Shown: in pieces, positions 9,189-16,004 of the stretch
Position numbering within the stretch: position 1 is the first letter of the stretch
Layout: every line of letters starts with the position of its first letter
Assembly: GCA_022827625.1 (NCBI GenBank)
Contig: JAJEIE010000031.1
Location: 1-64,000 of the forward strand
Length of the DNA stretch: 64,000 nucleotides
Reading direction: 5' to 3'
Source: Candidatus Poribacteria bacterium
GTDB taxonomy: Bacteria; Poribacteria; WGA-4E; WGA-3G
Translations under genes and position numbers: made by a program
Notes under the pieces: model-generated
Databases searched by the model: none
Told to the model about the DNA's origin: nothing
What the model saw: only the letters and a program-made list of their open reading frames with translations

Positions 9189-9249
9189 AGTACCCCTCTT
9201 TACCTTGTGCGGACATCCAACTTACTTAACGGTGGGTTCCCCAGATTTG

Positions 9250-9630
9250 CTACTTCTCCCGCTGTTTAGCGATGCATGCGTATGCAGACCGTGCCGAGCG
9301 GAAACTGATATTATCAATCCAATGCACATTACGCACAACGCTAATTTCAAGCTTCGCTTGGCCGAGCAGTCGATGCTTGAAACACCTGACTAACCTGACA
9401 TCGCGCATTTCCGTGAACAAGACATTACATCGGACGTTCGCATAAGAAACAGCGAGACTGCCCATATACCGCTCATCTAACACCAGTACCCGACGCGTCG
9501 TGATAAAAACGAAATCCGGACGCAGTAGGTTTGAACGACCCAAGACGCACAAACAAACCCGTTCATCCTTACATAGATGCGTATTCACTATCTTTTGAAT
9601 ACGAGGTGGCATGTTCGCGAATTCAGCCAT
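9250..9630 (-). CDS. Small PH-domain (YokE-like) protein
   Basis: About 126 residues from ATG 9630; a TTG at 9642 is the alternative start. It has the pattern of bacterial PH-like domains: DERVCLCVLGRSNLLRP, FITTRRVLVLDERYMG, SYANVRCNVLF, and a C-terminal helix SFRSARSAYACIA. No membrane segment is visible, so it is probably cytosolic or peripheral. It leads the YqiJ-like/flotillin/BFN gene run, which suggests a membrane-surface role, but nothing direct shows a function. Confidence 0.6.
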   Translation of the reverse strand: MAEFANMPPRIQKIVNTHLCKDERVCLCVLGRSNLLRPDFVFITTRRVLVLDERYMGSLAVSYANVRCNVLFTEMRDVRLVRCFKHRLLGQAKLEISVVRNVHWIDNISFRSARSAYACIAKQREK

Positions 9631-9697
9631 ATCACTTTGCAACCAATAATTGCTGCGAAAAAATATTGCCGTCGGAAACAGAGTAGATGCATGAAGA

Positions 9698-10051
9698 TGG
9701 AGGTGGCGGGAATCGAACCCGCGTCCGAAGGCATTTCAATAGAGGCTACTACATGCTTATCACAGGTTTTGCGCTTCGCCTACCTGACTCCCCTGTGCAG
9801 GATTCACAATAGACTATCTCAAAAGATGGTTCGCGGCTCGCCCTTTGAGAACAAGCGAACGGCTAGCCCGTATTGCGACGCTTTAACCTTCCTGACGGGC
9901 AACAGGTCAGCCAAGCGTAGCCGCGCTATTAAGCGGCTAATGCTAATTCTTCATCAGCATTTATAAATGTTCCGCCTATTTTACGAGGCCTGCGGAGACC
10001 TCGGCATGCAACCTATATCTCATTCACCTTCGTCGAAACCTTGACACCCCC
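9698..10051 (-). ncRNA. ssrA: tmRNA
   Basis: Both ends of the tRNA-like domain are present. The 5' end reads GGGGGUGUCAAGGUUUCGAC and the 3' end carries the T-arm GGGUUCGAUUCCC followed by CACCUCC and discriminator A. The acceptor stem pairs over 7 bp with one G-U. CCA is not encoded. The tag frame ends at a UAA at plus positions 9929-9931 and reads back as ADEELALAA, with the resume codon probably a Gly codon near 9974. Length is about 354 nt, normal for one-piece tmRNA. It rescues stalled ribosomes with SmpB, whose gene lies 76 bases upstream in the same direction. Confidence 0.95.
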
Positions 10052-10127
10052 AGATAGGAAATAGATGGTTAGAATAGAAACTGTACGCATCGGATTCTAC
10101 AACCGATTCATCCCGCTATGAGTGCTA

Positions 10128-10586
10128 TCAATTATATGCACGTATCTCATTTGCTGTCGCCTCACGTTCAATCTTATCCCGTTTATCATAAACCCGCTTA
10201 CCCATCGCAACAGCTAACTCTAATTTGACTTTACCGTTGCTAAAGTACGCACGCGTCGGTACGATGGTCATGCCTTTTGAACGGATTGAACGCTCAAGTT
10301 TAGTGATCTCTCGCCGATGCAACAGGAGTTTTCGCTTACGTTTCGGCTCGTGATTGGCAACATTCCCGTGTTCATACGGACCGATATGCGCATCAAGCAG
10401 AAAAACCTCACCATCTGTCACCTGTGCATAGCTATCAGTGAGGTTAAACCGTCCGGCGCGAATCGCCTTCACTTCAGTACCTTGCAAGACAACACCCGCT
10501 TCGTACCGATCGCGTAAATGATAGTCGTATCGCGCTTTTCGATTTGTTGTAATCAATGAGGTTTCAGAATCTTTCGTACTTTTCAT
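10128..10586 (-). CDS. smpB: SsrA-binding protein SmpB
   Basis: A 152-residue protein from ATG 10586. It has typical SmpB motifs: RKARYDYHLRDRYEAGVVL, GTEVKAIRAGR, EVFLLDAHIGPYEHGN, HEPKRKRKLLLHRREI and a basic C-terminal tail. It binds the tRNA-like domain of tmRNA in trans-translation, and the ssrA gene lies directly downstream. A GTG seven codons earlier is possible, but a good promoter leaves room only for the ATG and a leader of a few bases. No Shine-Dalgarno is visible, which fits near-leaderless translation. Confidence 0.95.
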   Translation of the reverse strand: MKSTKDSETSLITTNRKARYDYHLRDRYEAGVVLQGTEVKAIRAGRFNLTDSYAQVTDGEVFLLDAHIGPYEHGNVANHEPKRKRKLLLHRREITKLERSIRSKGMTIVPTRAYFSNGKVKLELAVAMGKRVYDKRDKIEREATANEIRAYN

Positions 10587-10597
10587 CGTAACATTAA

Positions 10598-10626
10598 AGT
10601 ATAACACAAAACTAACTTAGAGACAA
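10598..10626 (-). promoter_or_regulatory. Sigma-70 promoter of smpB
   Basis: On the minus strand, TTGTCT and TATACT are separated by exactly 17 bases. The -10 box ends 11 bases before the smpB ATG, so the mRNA would have a leader of only about 3-6 bases. Confidence 0.6.
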
Positions 10627-10674
10627 GAAAAAACATCAGAAAATCTGAAGTATCCGCTCAAGACCGGATTTCAA

Positions 10675-10703
10675 TTGAAAAAAGCCCGTAGATATGATAA
10701 ACT
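10675..10703 (+). promoter_or_regulatory. Probable promoter of hflX
   Basis: TTGAAA and TAAACT are separated by 17 bases, about 79 bases before the hflX ATG. Confidence 0.45.
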
Positions 10704-10781
10704 ATATCGTAAAATCCATGTCGTTGGGTAGACCGAGCCCTCATACTTCCGTCTCCCTCTAAAACAAGAAAGGAGTCCTTG

Positions 10782-12071
10782 ATGCAAGAATTTTATGACA
10801 CCCGTGCACCGAATCCACCTACACGCGCAATCTTAGTAGGTGTAAAACTCCGAGATAACCTGATGCACGAAACCGAAGAATCGATACAAGAACTCCGTCA
10901 ACTCGCAGAAACTGCCGGTATTGAAGTCGTCTGTGAAACCATTCAGCCTCGCAACATGCCCAACCCAACGTATTTTATCGGCGAAGGCAAGGTGGACGAG
11001 ATCAAACCGCTGATTGAAGAACTCAACGCCGACGCAATCATCTTTGATGAAGAACTGTCGCCAGGGCAGAATAGAAATCTTGAAAAGGCATTTGATGTCA
11101 CCACAATTGACAGGACAGGTCTTATCCTCCAAGTTTTTGCGCAACGCGCACTTACGAAAGAGGCACGACTCCAAGTCGCATTGGCGCAGCTCGAATATGC
11201 GTTGCCGCGTTTGACGCGCATGTGGACACACCTCTCACGACTCGCAACTGGCGGCGGGGGCAGTAGGATGCTTCGGGGTCCCGGCGAAACGCAGCTCGAA
11301 ATGGACAGACGTTGGGTCCGTCGGAACATCGGAAACGTCAGAAAAGCACTCCAAGCCGTCGAAAAGCAACGCCATGTCCAACGCAGAAATCGATCTGAGA
11401 AAGTCAAAGTGTCGCTCGTTGGATACACAAATGCCGGGAAATCAACGCTTTTCAATGCGCTGACAGGCGAAACCGTCTTAGCTGAAGATAAACTGTTCGC
11501 AACCTTAGACTCTACTACACGGAAAGTGGATTTGCCACAAAAGCAGCAGATTCTGTTAAGCGATACCGTTGGATTTATCAAGAAACTGCCACATCAATTA
11601 GTCGCAGCATTCAAGGCAACGCTCGAAGAGGTCTCAGAAGCCGACTTTCTGATCCATGTCGTTGATGTAAGTCATCCGGAAGCAGAAGCACAGATCGCTG
11701 CCGTGAATGTAGTGCTTGAAGAACTGAATGCCACTCAGATCCCGATGTTCATGGCTTTCAATAAAATTGACAATCTCAAAAATGAAGAAGGGTTACAAAT
11801 TCTCAAGAGTCAGTATCCAGACGCATTTCCGATCTCGGCACAACGCGGGGACGGTATCAAGGAATTAACGGAGGCACTCGCACATCGCTTTGGTGAACGT
11901 GGCACGAAGCTCTCTTTCAGTATTCCATACACGGAAGGAAAAGTGCTTGATTTACTCTACAAGCACGGGACCGTACTCAATACCGAATACACGGCGGAAG
12001 CCGTTCAGGTCCAAGTACGCCTCCCCAAGCGATACCTCAAATCCGTTTCTGAATTCTTGGTTGCTTCTTAA
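10782..12071 (+). CDS. hflX: Ribosome-associated GTPase HflX
   Basis: A 429-residue GTPase. The N-terminal HflX domain (about 15-180) contains FIGEGKVDEI and the glycine-rich linker LATGGGGSRMLRGPGETQLE. The G domain follows: G1 GYTNAGKST (about 213-221), G3 DTVGF (about 260) and G4 NKID (about 326). HflX binds the 50S subunit and splits stalled or stressed ribosomes, which fits its position beside the ssrA-smpB rescue genes. AAGGAG lies seven bases before ATG 10782; the TTG just before it is less likely. A small zinc-ribbon gene follows after 13 bases. Confidence 0.95.
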   Translation: MQEFYDTRAPNPPTRAILVGVKLRDNLMHETEESIQELRQLAETAGIEVVCETIQPRNMPNPTYFIGEGKVDEIKPLIEELNADAIIFDEELSPGQNRNLEKAFDVTTIDRTGLILQVFAQRALTKEARLQVALAQLEYALPRLTRMWTHLSRLATGGGGSRMLRGPGETQLEMDRRWVRRNIGNVRKALQAVEKQRHVQRRNRSEKVKVSLVGYTNAGKSTLFNALTGETVLAEDKLFATLDSTTRKVDLPQKQQILLSDTVGFIKKLPHQLVAAFKATLEEVSEADFLIHVVDVSHPEAEAQIAAVNVVLEELNATQIPMFMAFNKIDNLKNEEGLQILKSQYPDAFPISAQRGDGIKELTEALAHRFGERGTKLSFSIPYTEGKVLDLLYKHGTVLNTEYTAEAVQVQVRLPKRYLKSVSEFLVAS

Positions 12072-12084
12072 GAGGACAGGAACA

Positions 12085-12333
12085 ATGCCATGGCTCGACC
12101 AGACTGACATCGGACACGACTTGCAAATCTGTCCAGATTGCGACACGGAATACGAGGTCTTGGACCAGTTTTTAGGCAATCCATTGAAAGATTCTCCGCA
12201 TAATCTGATTGATGCCGTGTTTAACGATGCCTACTATGTCGAGATCCGCTGTCCACAGTGCCTCGAAACTCGGCACCTCTGTATACAATCTCTAACAGCC
12301 ACGCAATTTCATAGTGAAAAGGAGAGAAAATGA
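12085..12333 (+). CDS. Small zinc-ribbon protein
   Basis: An 82-residue protein with two CxxC pairs, CPDC near residue 17 and CPQC near residue 59, that could bind one zinc ion. No known family is recognised. It lies 13 bases after hflX, with AGGACAGG before the ATG, and overlaps the next gene by four bases (ATGA). This suggests translational coupling within one operon. The function is unknown. Confidence 0.65.
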   Translation: MPWLDQTDIGHDLQICPDCDTEYEVLDQFLGNPLKDSPHNLIDAVFNDAYYVEIRCPQCLETRHLCIQSLTATQFHSEKERK

Positions 12334-13121
12334 AGATAGGTGTAACCCAAATTATCCTTGGGGGTATGTCCCTAAACGATACACTTTCGCTCTGTCAAGA
12401 TGCCGGTTACGATGCCGTTGAACTCACGTTCGGTGAAGGAAAAGACACCGACATCAATATGAGTGATACGGAACTGCAAGGCATCGCTACAAAGTGTGCC
12501 GATGCAGGTATTGAAATTAGCAGTATCACAGCAGGCTACGCTGACCGAGGCAATCTGTTAAGTCTGGACGCAACCGAGCGTGAAAAAGGGGCAGTCTCTC
12601 TGGCACGTGGCTTAGAAGTCGCTGGTGCGTTGGGTGTCGGTGGAATTTTATTGCATCCGGGTCAACTCACCGTCGAAGGCACATACCAACAGGTTTGGGA
12701 TAACCTCGTCGGTATTCTGAAAGACCTCGCGCCTGCCGCGGAAACACACCAAGTCGCCATCGGACTTGAAAACGTCTGGAATAAATTCCTGCTCAGCCCA
12801 AAAGAGATGCGAGATATTGTTGATGAAATAGACAGCGAATGGGTCGGCACCTATCTTGATACCGCAAACATGATGGCTTACGGATACCCAGAGCATTGGA
12901 TCCGCGAACTCGGACCCCGTATCAAACGGGTCCACTTCAAGGACTTCTCCCGCAGCGACCACCGGTTCGTCAATCTCTTAGACGGAGATACAGATTGGGG
13001 GGCAGTTATGGAAGGATTCCGTGCCATCGGCTACGATGGCTACGTTATTCATGAAGTCGGTGGCGACAGGGACACACAAATCGATCTTGCAAAACGGATG
13101 CGCAAAATCGTCGCAATGTAA
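12330..13121 (+). CDS. Sugar phosphate isomerase/epimerase (TIM barrel, AP endonuclease 2 family)
   Basis: A 263-residue xylose-isomerase-like TIM barrel. Typical segments are the N-terminal KIGVTQIILGGMSLNDTLSL, the LLHPGQ strand, GLENVWNKFLLSP, TYLDTANMM (metal-binding Asp), and VHFKDFSRSD near residue 200, ending with YDGYVIHEVGGD. The His, Glu and Asp metal ligands expected of the family are present. The substrate cannot be assigned. Such isomerases often serve inositol or unusual sugar catabolism and accompany Gfo/Idh/MocA dehydrogenases, which are frequent in this genome. Confidence 0.85.
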   Translation: MKIGVTQIILGGMSLNDTLSLCQDAGYDAVELTFGEGKDTDINMSDTELQGIATKCADAGIEISSITAGYADRGNLLSLDATEREKGAVSLARGLEVAGALGVGGILLHPGQLTVEGTYQQVWDNLVGILKDLAPAAETHQVAIGLENVWNKFLLSPKEMRDIVDEIDSEWVGTYLDTANMMAYGYPEHWIRELGPRIKRVHFKDFSRSDHRFVNLLDGDTDWGAVMEGFRAIGYDGYVIHEVGGDRDTQIDLAKRMRKIVAM

Positions 13122-13151
13122 CTATGATGGATTATATAAATAAACACAATT

Positions 13152-13190
13152 CCCCCCTGATAAGGGGGGTTAGGGGGGTTGGTTTTTTTA
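13152..13190. repeat. C6/G6 palindromic repeat
   Basis: A six-C arm, TGATAA loop and six-G arm are followed by TTAGGGGGG and a T7 run. Related copies lie inside the M24 peptidase gene at 15096-15148. Here it could also act as terminator for the sugar isomerase gene, although the T run begins 13 bases after the stem. Confidence 0.6.
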
Positions 13191-13234
13191 CTATAGTGTC
13201 CAAATAATTCTAAAATCTACCATAAAAACAGAAA

Positions 13235-13261
13235 GGCGATGGGTCTACTGAAACCATCGCC
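13235..13261 (-). terminator. Rho-independent terminator of tRNA-Leu
   Basis: On the minus strand an 8-bp stem GGCGATGG/CCATCGCC is followed by TTTCTGTTTTT. It begins three bases after the tRNA 3' end. Confidence 0.75.
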
Positions 13262-13264
13262 ACA

Positions 13265-13349
13265 TGCCGGAGGTCGGACTCGAACCGACATGGACCTAGG
13301 GTCCGCTGGATTTTGAATCCAGTGCGTCTACCAATTTCACCACTCCGGC
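13265..13349 (-). tRNA. tRNA-Leu(CAA)
   Basis: An 85-nt class II tRNA. The acceptor stem GCCGGAG/CTCCGGC is perfect. The D-loop region has TGGTAGACGC, the anticodon loop TTCAAAA gives anticodon CAA, a long variable arm is present, and the T-arm has GGTTCGAGTCC. CCA is not encoded. It would read UUG codons. Confidence 0.95.
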
Positions 13350-13438
13350 TTCTTTGCTAATTCCATTATTATATAATATTTTCGACAAGAAGTCAAATTT
13401 TTCCAAAGAGACTCGACTCGAAAATCCCACTAAAAACC

Positions 13439-14287
13439 ATGATAAACGAGCAACGCAACTTCCAATCTGAAAATATACTGCAACGTCTCTTTATCAACGC
13501 GAAAGCACTATTTAACCAACTCCTGCAAAAGGAGACATGGCAGACCTTATGGCAGTGGATACTTTGGCGTGCTATCCCGAAACGCCGCCGGATTCTGAAA
13601 CTAACAAGCCAACTTCAACCCCTCGATCCGAGTGCTCCCGCTGAAATCCGCGCCGTCCGAGATGAGGTCTTCGCAAAGTGTTGCTTAGAACTACAGACCC
13701 CGGAACAACAAACCCTTTTAGATATCCTCAAGTTCGCCGCACAACCGCTTGGATACGAGCAGATCCTTTTCACAGCCATCTATCCGGTTCTCATTAAACG
13801 CGACATGGCAGTCATCCCGATACAAACCGACCTCAAACACCGACTTGACGTAGAAATCGGTTACCTCGGACATAACGAAGACTATTTCTTTTGGGTACTT
13901 GAAATTGATGGGACCGGACGCTTATCTCTTGACACACCGCTCGACCCAAGAATAGAAACCCGAGATGACAAACGGTACGTAGCCTATTCGTTGGGCAGTA
14001 ACGGACTTGTGGACACAGACTACGCGGCGTATGCAGAGCAGTGGCTGCTCGACTCTCACCGTTTAACAGCGGCACTCCCTCTACTTGCCGCTGCCTATGC
14101 AGAACAGTGGATACTGAACGCACGCACTTATCTAAGCCACATCCTCACAGACCTGAAAAAGCGGAATTATCAGGTCACAGCAACGGCAATACCTGATTTT
14201 GAACGGGAGCGGTTGTCACTTTTACGCCGTCTCTCCCTCGACCGGCTAAAAAAACGTCAATTTCTGTCCGAACGCCGAAATCGTTGA
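13439..14287 (+). CDS. Conserved-looking protein of unknown function
   Basis: A 282-residue soluble protein that I do not recognise. The N-terminal half is basic and helical (ILWRAIPKRRRILKLTSQL). The middle looks beta-rich (VIPIQTDLKHRLDVEIGYLGHNEDYFFWVLEIDGTGRL). The C-terminus is helical and very basic (ERERLSLLRRLSLDRLKKR). Its last 113 bases overlap the 3' end of the convergent M24 peptidase gene. Codon use matches the neighbours, so the gene is probably real. No Shine-Dalgarno is clear before the ATG. Confidence 0.55.
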   Translation: MINEQRNFQSENILQRLFINAKALFNQLLQKETWQTLWQWILWRAIPKRRRILKLTSQLQPLDPSAPAEIRAVRDEVFAKCCLELQTPEQQTLLDILKFAAQPLGYEQILFTAIYPVLIKRDMAVIPIQTDLKHRLDVEIGYLGHNEDYFFWVLEIDGTGRLSLDTPLDPRIETRDDKRYVAYSLGSNGLVDTDYAAYAEQWLLDSHRLTAALPLLAAAYAEQWILNARTYLSHILTDLKKRNYQVTATAIPDFERERLSLLRRLSLDRLKKRQFLSERRNR

Positions 14288-15425
14288 GATAGATACCGGG
14301 TTCAATCGAGAAGCAAACCCCCGGAATCAGGGTGCGCCTATCGCGTGTTTCCAAGTTATCTAAATTAACACCATTCCCGTGGATAACAGCGCCGATGTTA
14401 TGTCCAGTGCGGTGAATAAAGAACTCCCCATACCCTTTTTCAGTGATGTATCCCCGGACACAATCATCCACTTCATAACCGTAAATCGGTTCATCGCGTT
14501 CCCACCTTTCACGGATAAACCGGACAGCTCTGTCTCGTGCTTCCTTGACAATCTCAAAAATCTCAACGTATTGTGTGGGCACCGTTTTTCCGGCATAAGC
14601 CACCCATGTCGTATCTGCGAAGATTGCATCCGATGCTTTCTGTTTTGCCCACAAATCGATTAAGATGAAGTCTCCACCTTTAATCGCTTGGGTATCGGTT
14701 GCAGTGGGAGCATAATGCGGGTCGCTGCTTTTGGCGTTGACAGCAACGATCGGCGGATGGTCTGTGACCAAGTCCATTGCATCAAACTGTCCGAGAATCT
14801 CCTGCTGAACGTCATACTCCGTAATTGTTTTCCCACTGTTCAGCTGCGAACCGATCCATGCGAAGGCATAATCTTTCGCTTGTAGTACGAGACGTGCGGA
14901 TTCTTGATGTCCCGCCGCCTGTGCCTCGTTCAAGCGAGCCTCCATGCGTTGTGCCAAGTCCGCAGAAGTCCGTATCTCGACTCCGAAAGAACGTATCCAT
15001 TCCAGTGTCCCCGCATCCACCCGTGAGATGTATGGAATCTCAGCATTCGGCGAATACTCCATCGCAACAGTTTTGATACCAGAATCCCCATCTTGCCCCC
15101 CTGATACGGGATCCCCATTCTGCCCCCCTGATAAGGGGGGTTGGGGGGTTGCAAGCAGCACACGCATCGCCTCATTCAGCTCCTGCCAACCCGCATAAAG
15201 CGTCATTTGTCCTGGGACACCCACGAAGTTTGATGTTTCAATCTTATGGATCAGCCATTGTGGTTCACCCTGTGCCGGAACGAGGCAGAACCATCGGCGT
15301 GTTATATTTTTCCCTGACAAGCCAGTAACATTCTGTGCAATTGGGTTAATGCCACGAAAATCGTAGAGGAGCCACGCATCTAATCTTAAGGCTGCTAATT
15401 CGCGTTGAATTTCTGTTATTTTCAT
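14175..15425 (-). CDS. M24 family metallopeptidase (Xaa-Pro aminopeptidase-like)
   Basis: A 416-residue creatinase/aminopeptidase-fold protein. The N-terminal domain (1-160) is followed by the catalytic M24 domain with the five expected ligands: Asp in LIDLW, Asp in IFADTT, His in HRTGHNIG, Glu in SIEPGIY and Glu in RTEIDVF. It should cleave N-terminal residues before proline or a related substrate. Near residue 95-112 an in-frame Gly/Pro/Asp-rich insertion (PPLSGGQNGDPVSGGQDG) is encoded by copies of an intergenic palindromic repeat. The start overlaps the antitoxin-like gene by four bases. The 3' end overlaps a convergent gene. Confidence 0.9.
   Translation of the reverse strand: MKITEIQRELAALRLDAWLLYDFRGINPIAQNVTGLSGKNITRRWFCLVPAQGEPQWLIHKIETSNFVGVPGQMTLYAGWQELNEAMRVLLATPQPPLSGGQNGDPVSGGQDGDSGIKTVAMEYSPNAEIPYISRVDAGTLEWIRSFGVEIRTSADLAQRMEARLNEAQAAGHQESARLVLQAKDYAFAWIGSQLNSGKTITEYDVQQEILGQFDAMDLVTDHPPIVAVNAKSSDPHYAPTATDTQAIKGGDFILIDLWAKQKASDAIFADTTWVAYAGKTVPTQYVEIFEIVKEARDRAVRFIRERWERDEPIYGYEVDDCVRGYITEKGYGEFFIHRTGHNIGAVIHGNGVNLDNLETRDRRTLIPGVCFSIEPGIYLNDFGVRTEIDVFLAGRGRDGVKVTTAPVQNQVLPLL
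15096..15148. repeat. C6/G6 palindromic repeats inserted in the M24 gene
   Basis: One full copy (C6 at 15123-15128, TGATAA, G6 at 15135-15140, TTGGGGGG) and one degenerate copy (15096-15113) lie within the M24 coding region. The translated insert stays in frame and is rich in Gly, Pro, Gln and Asp. Confidence 0.75.
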
Positions 15426-15637
15426 GCCCGCAAAAGTTTTCCTTCCTTTTTTAATTCGGATCGAATTTCTTGATAGTCTCGGAAATTTGTAGCCGTTTCA
15501 ACCGCCGAATCCATGTCCAAAATGTCCTCTAAATCCTCAAGGGACTTGATTAGAAAATTGTACTCTTTCATAGTGAGAACAGTAGCAGTCTTTTCCCCTT
15601 TGTCATCAACAATATATTTCGGATTAATAGCAAGCAT
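15422..15637 (-). CDS. Antitoxin-like protein (Phd/YefM-type), orphan
   Basis: A 71-residue protein: N-terminal NPKYIVDDKGEKTATVLTMKEYNFLIKSLEDLED, then a helical acidic/basic tail (YQEIRSELKKEGKL). Both parts are typical of small antitoxins that neutralise RelE/Txe-like toxins. No toxin gene follows; the next gene, overlapping by ATGA, is the M24 peptidase. It is therefore orphan, or acts on a toxin elsewhere. The family placement is by pattern only. Confidence 0.65.
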   Translation of the reverse strand: MLAINPKYIVDDKGEKTATVLTMKEYNFLIKSLEDLEDILDMDSAVETATNFRDYQEIRSELKKEGKLLRA

Positions 15638-15684
15638 GAAGATTCTCCCATCGCCAATCTGGCATATACGGTCAGATGAAACCT

Positions 15685-15819
15685 TTAATCGCCTGCACCG
15701 CGTTTCTTCCGCTTATAGTCCTCACCATACCGTTTTCGGGTATCTATGATGGACCAAGTGGCAACACTGATGCCTACTATTGCAGTAACCGAACTTATGA
15801 TGATAATTGCAGTGTTCAC
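15685..15819 (-). CDS. 44-residue single-span membrane protein
   Basis: A short frame from GTG 15819 to TAA. Residues 2-25 (NTAIIIISSVTAIVGISVA and following) form one hydrophobic span, and the rest is strongly basic (DTRKRYGEDYKRKKRGAGD). A weak GAGG lies about ten bases before the GTG. The hydrophobic-then-basic layout is that of small inner-membrane proteins with the tail in the cytoplasm. No family is recognised. It precedes the orphan antitoxin gene by 47 bases in the same direction. Confidence 0.5.
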   Translation of the reverse strand: MNTAIIIISSVTAIVGISVATWSIIDTRKRYGEDYKRKKRGAGD

Positions 15820-15874
15820 TGGATTAATCCTCAGTTAGAATTTCTCTCATAAATGTTCGAGCTATGAATACCGA

Positions 15875-16004
15875 AGCCCTAATAGAGCGAAATGCGTATA
15901 GAACACCGAGCCCACCCCTGCCTTAAAGCCCCAGCGGGGCGAAATGTCTATAGAAAATACAATATCCCCACACCGTAAGCCCCAGCGGGGCGAAATGTGC
16001 ATAT
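15875..16004. repeat. Three copies of a GCCCC-AGC-GGGGC palindromic repeat
   Basis: Copies lie at 15924-15953 and 15976-16004 (51-base period). A degenerate copy lies at 15875-15901. Each contains a GCCCC/GGGGC stem followed by GAAATG and a TATAG-like tail. They fill the gap downstream of the STAND-like ATPase gene. Confidence 0.7.

Noticed and set aside
9577-9966. Plus-strand open frame over the tmRNA
   Set aside because: It is the antisense of the tmRNA and runs through its tRNA-like and tag regions; no coding pattern is seen.
15875-16004. Possible short CRISPR array
   Set aside because: Only two good copies plus one degenerate one, each strongly palindromic, with no cas gene nearby. It fits a dispersed palindromic repeat better.
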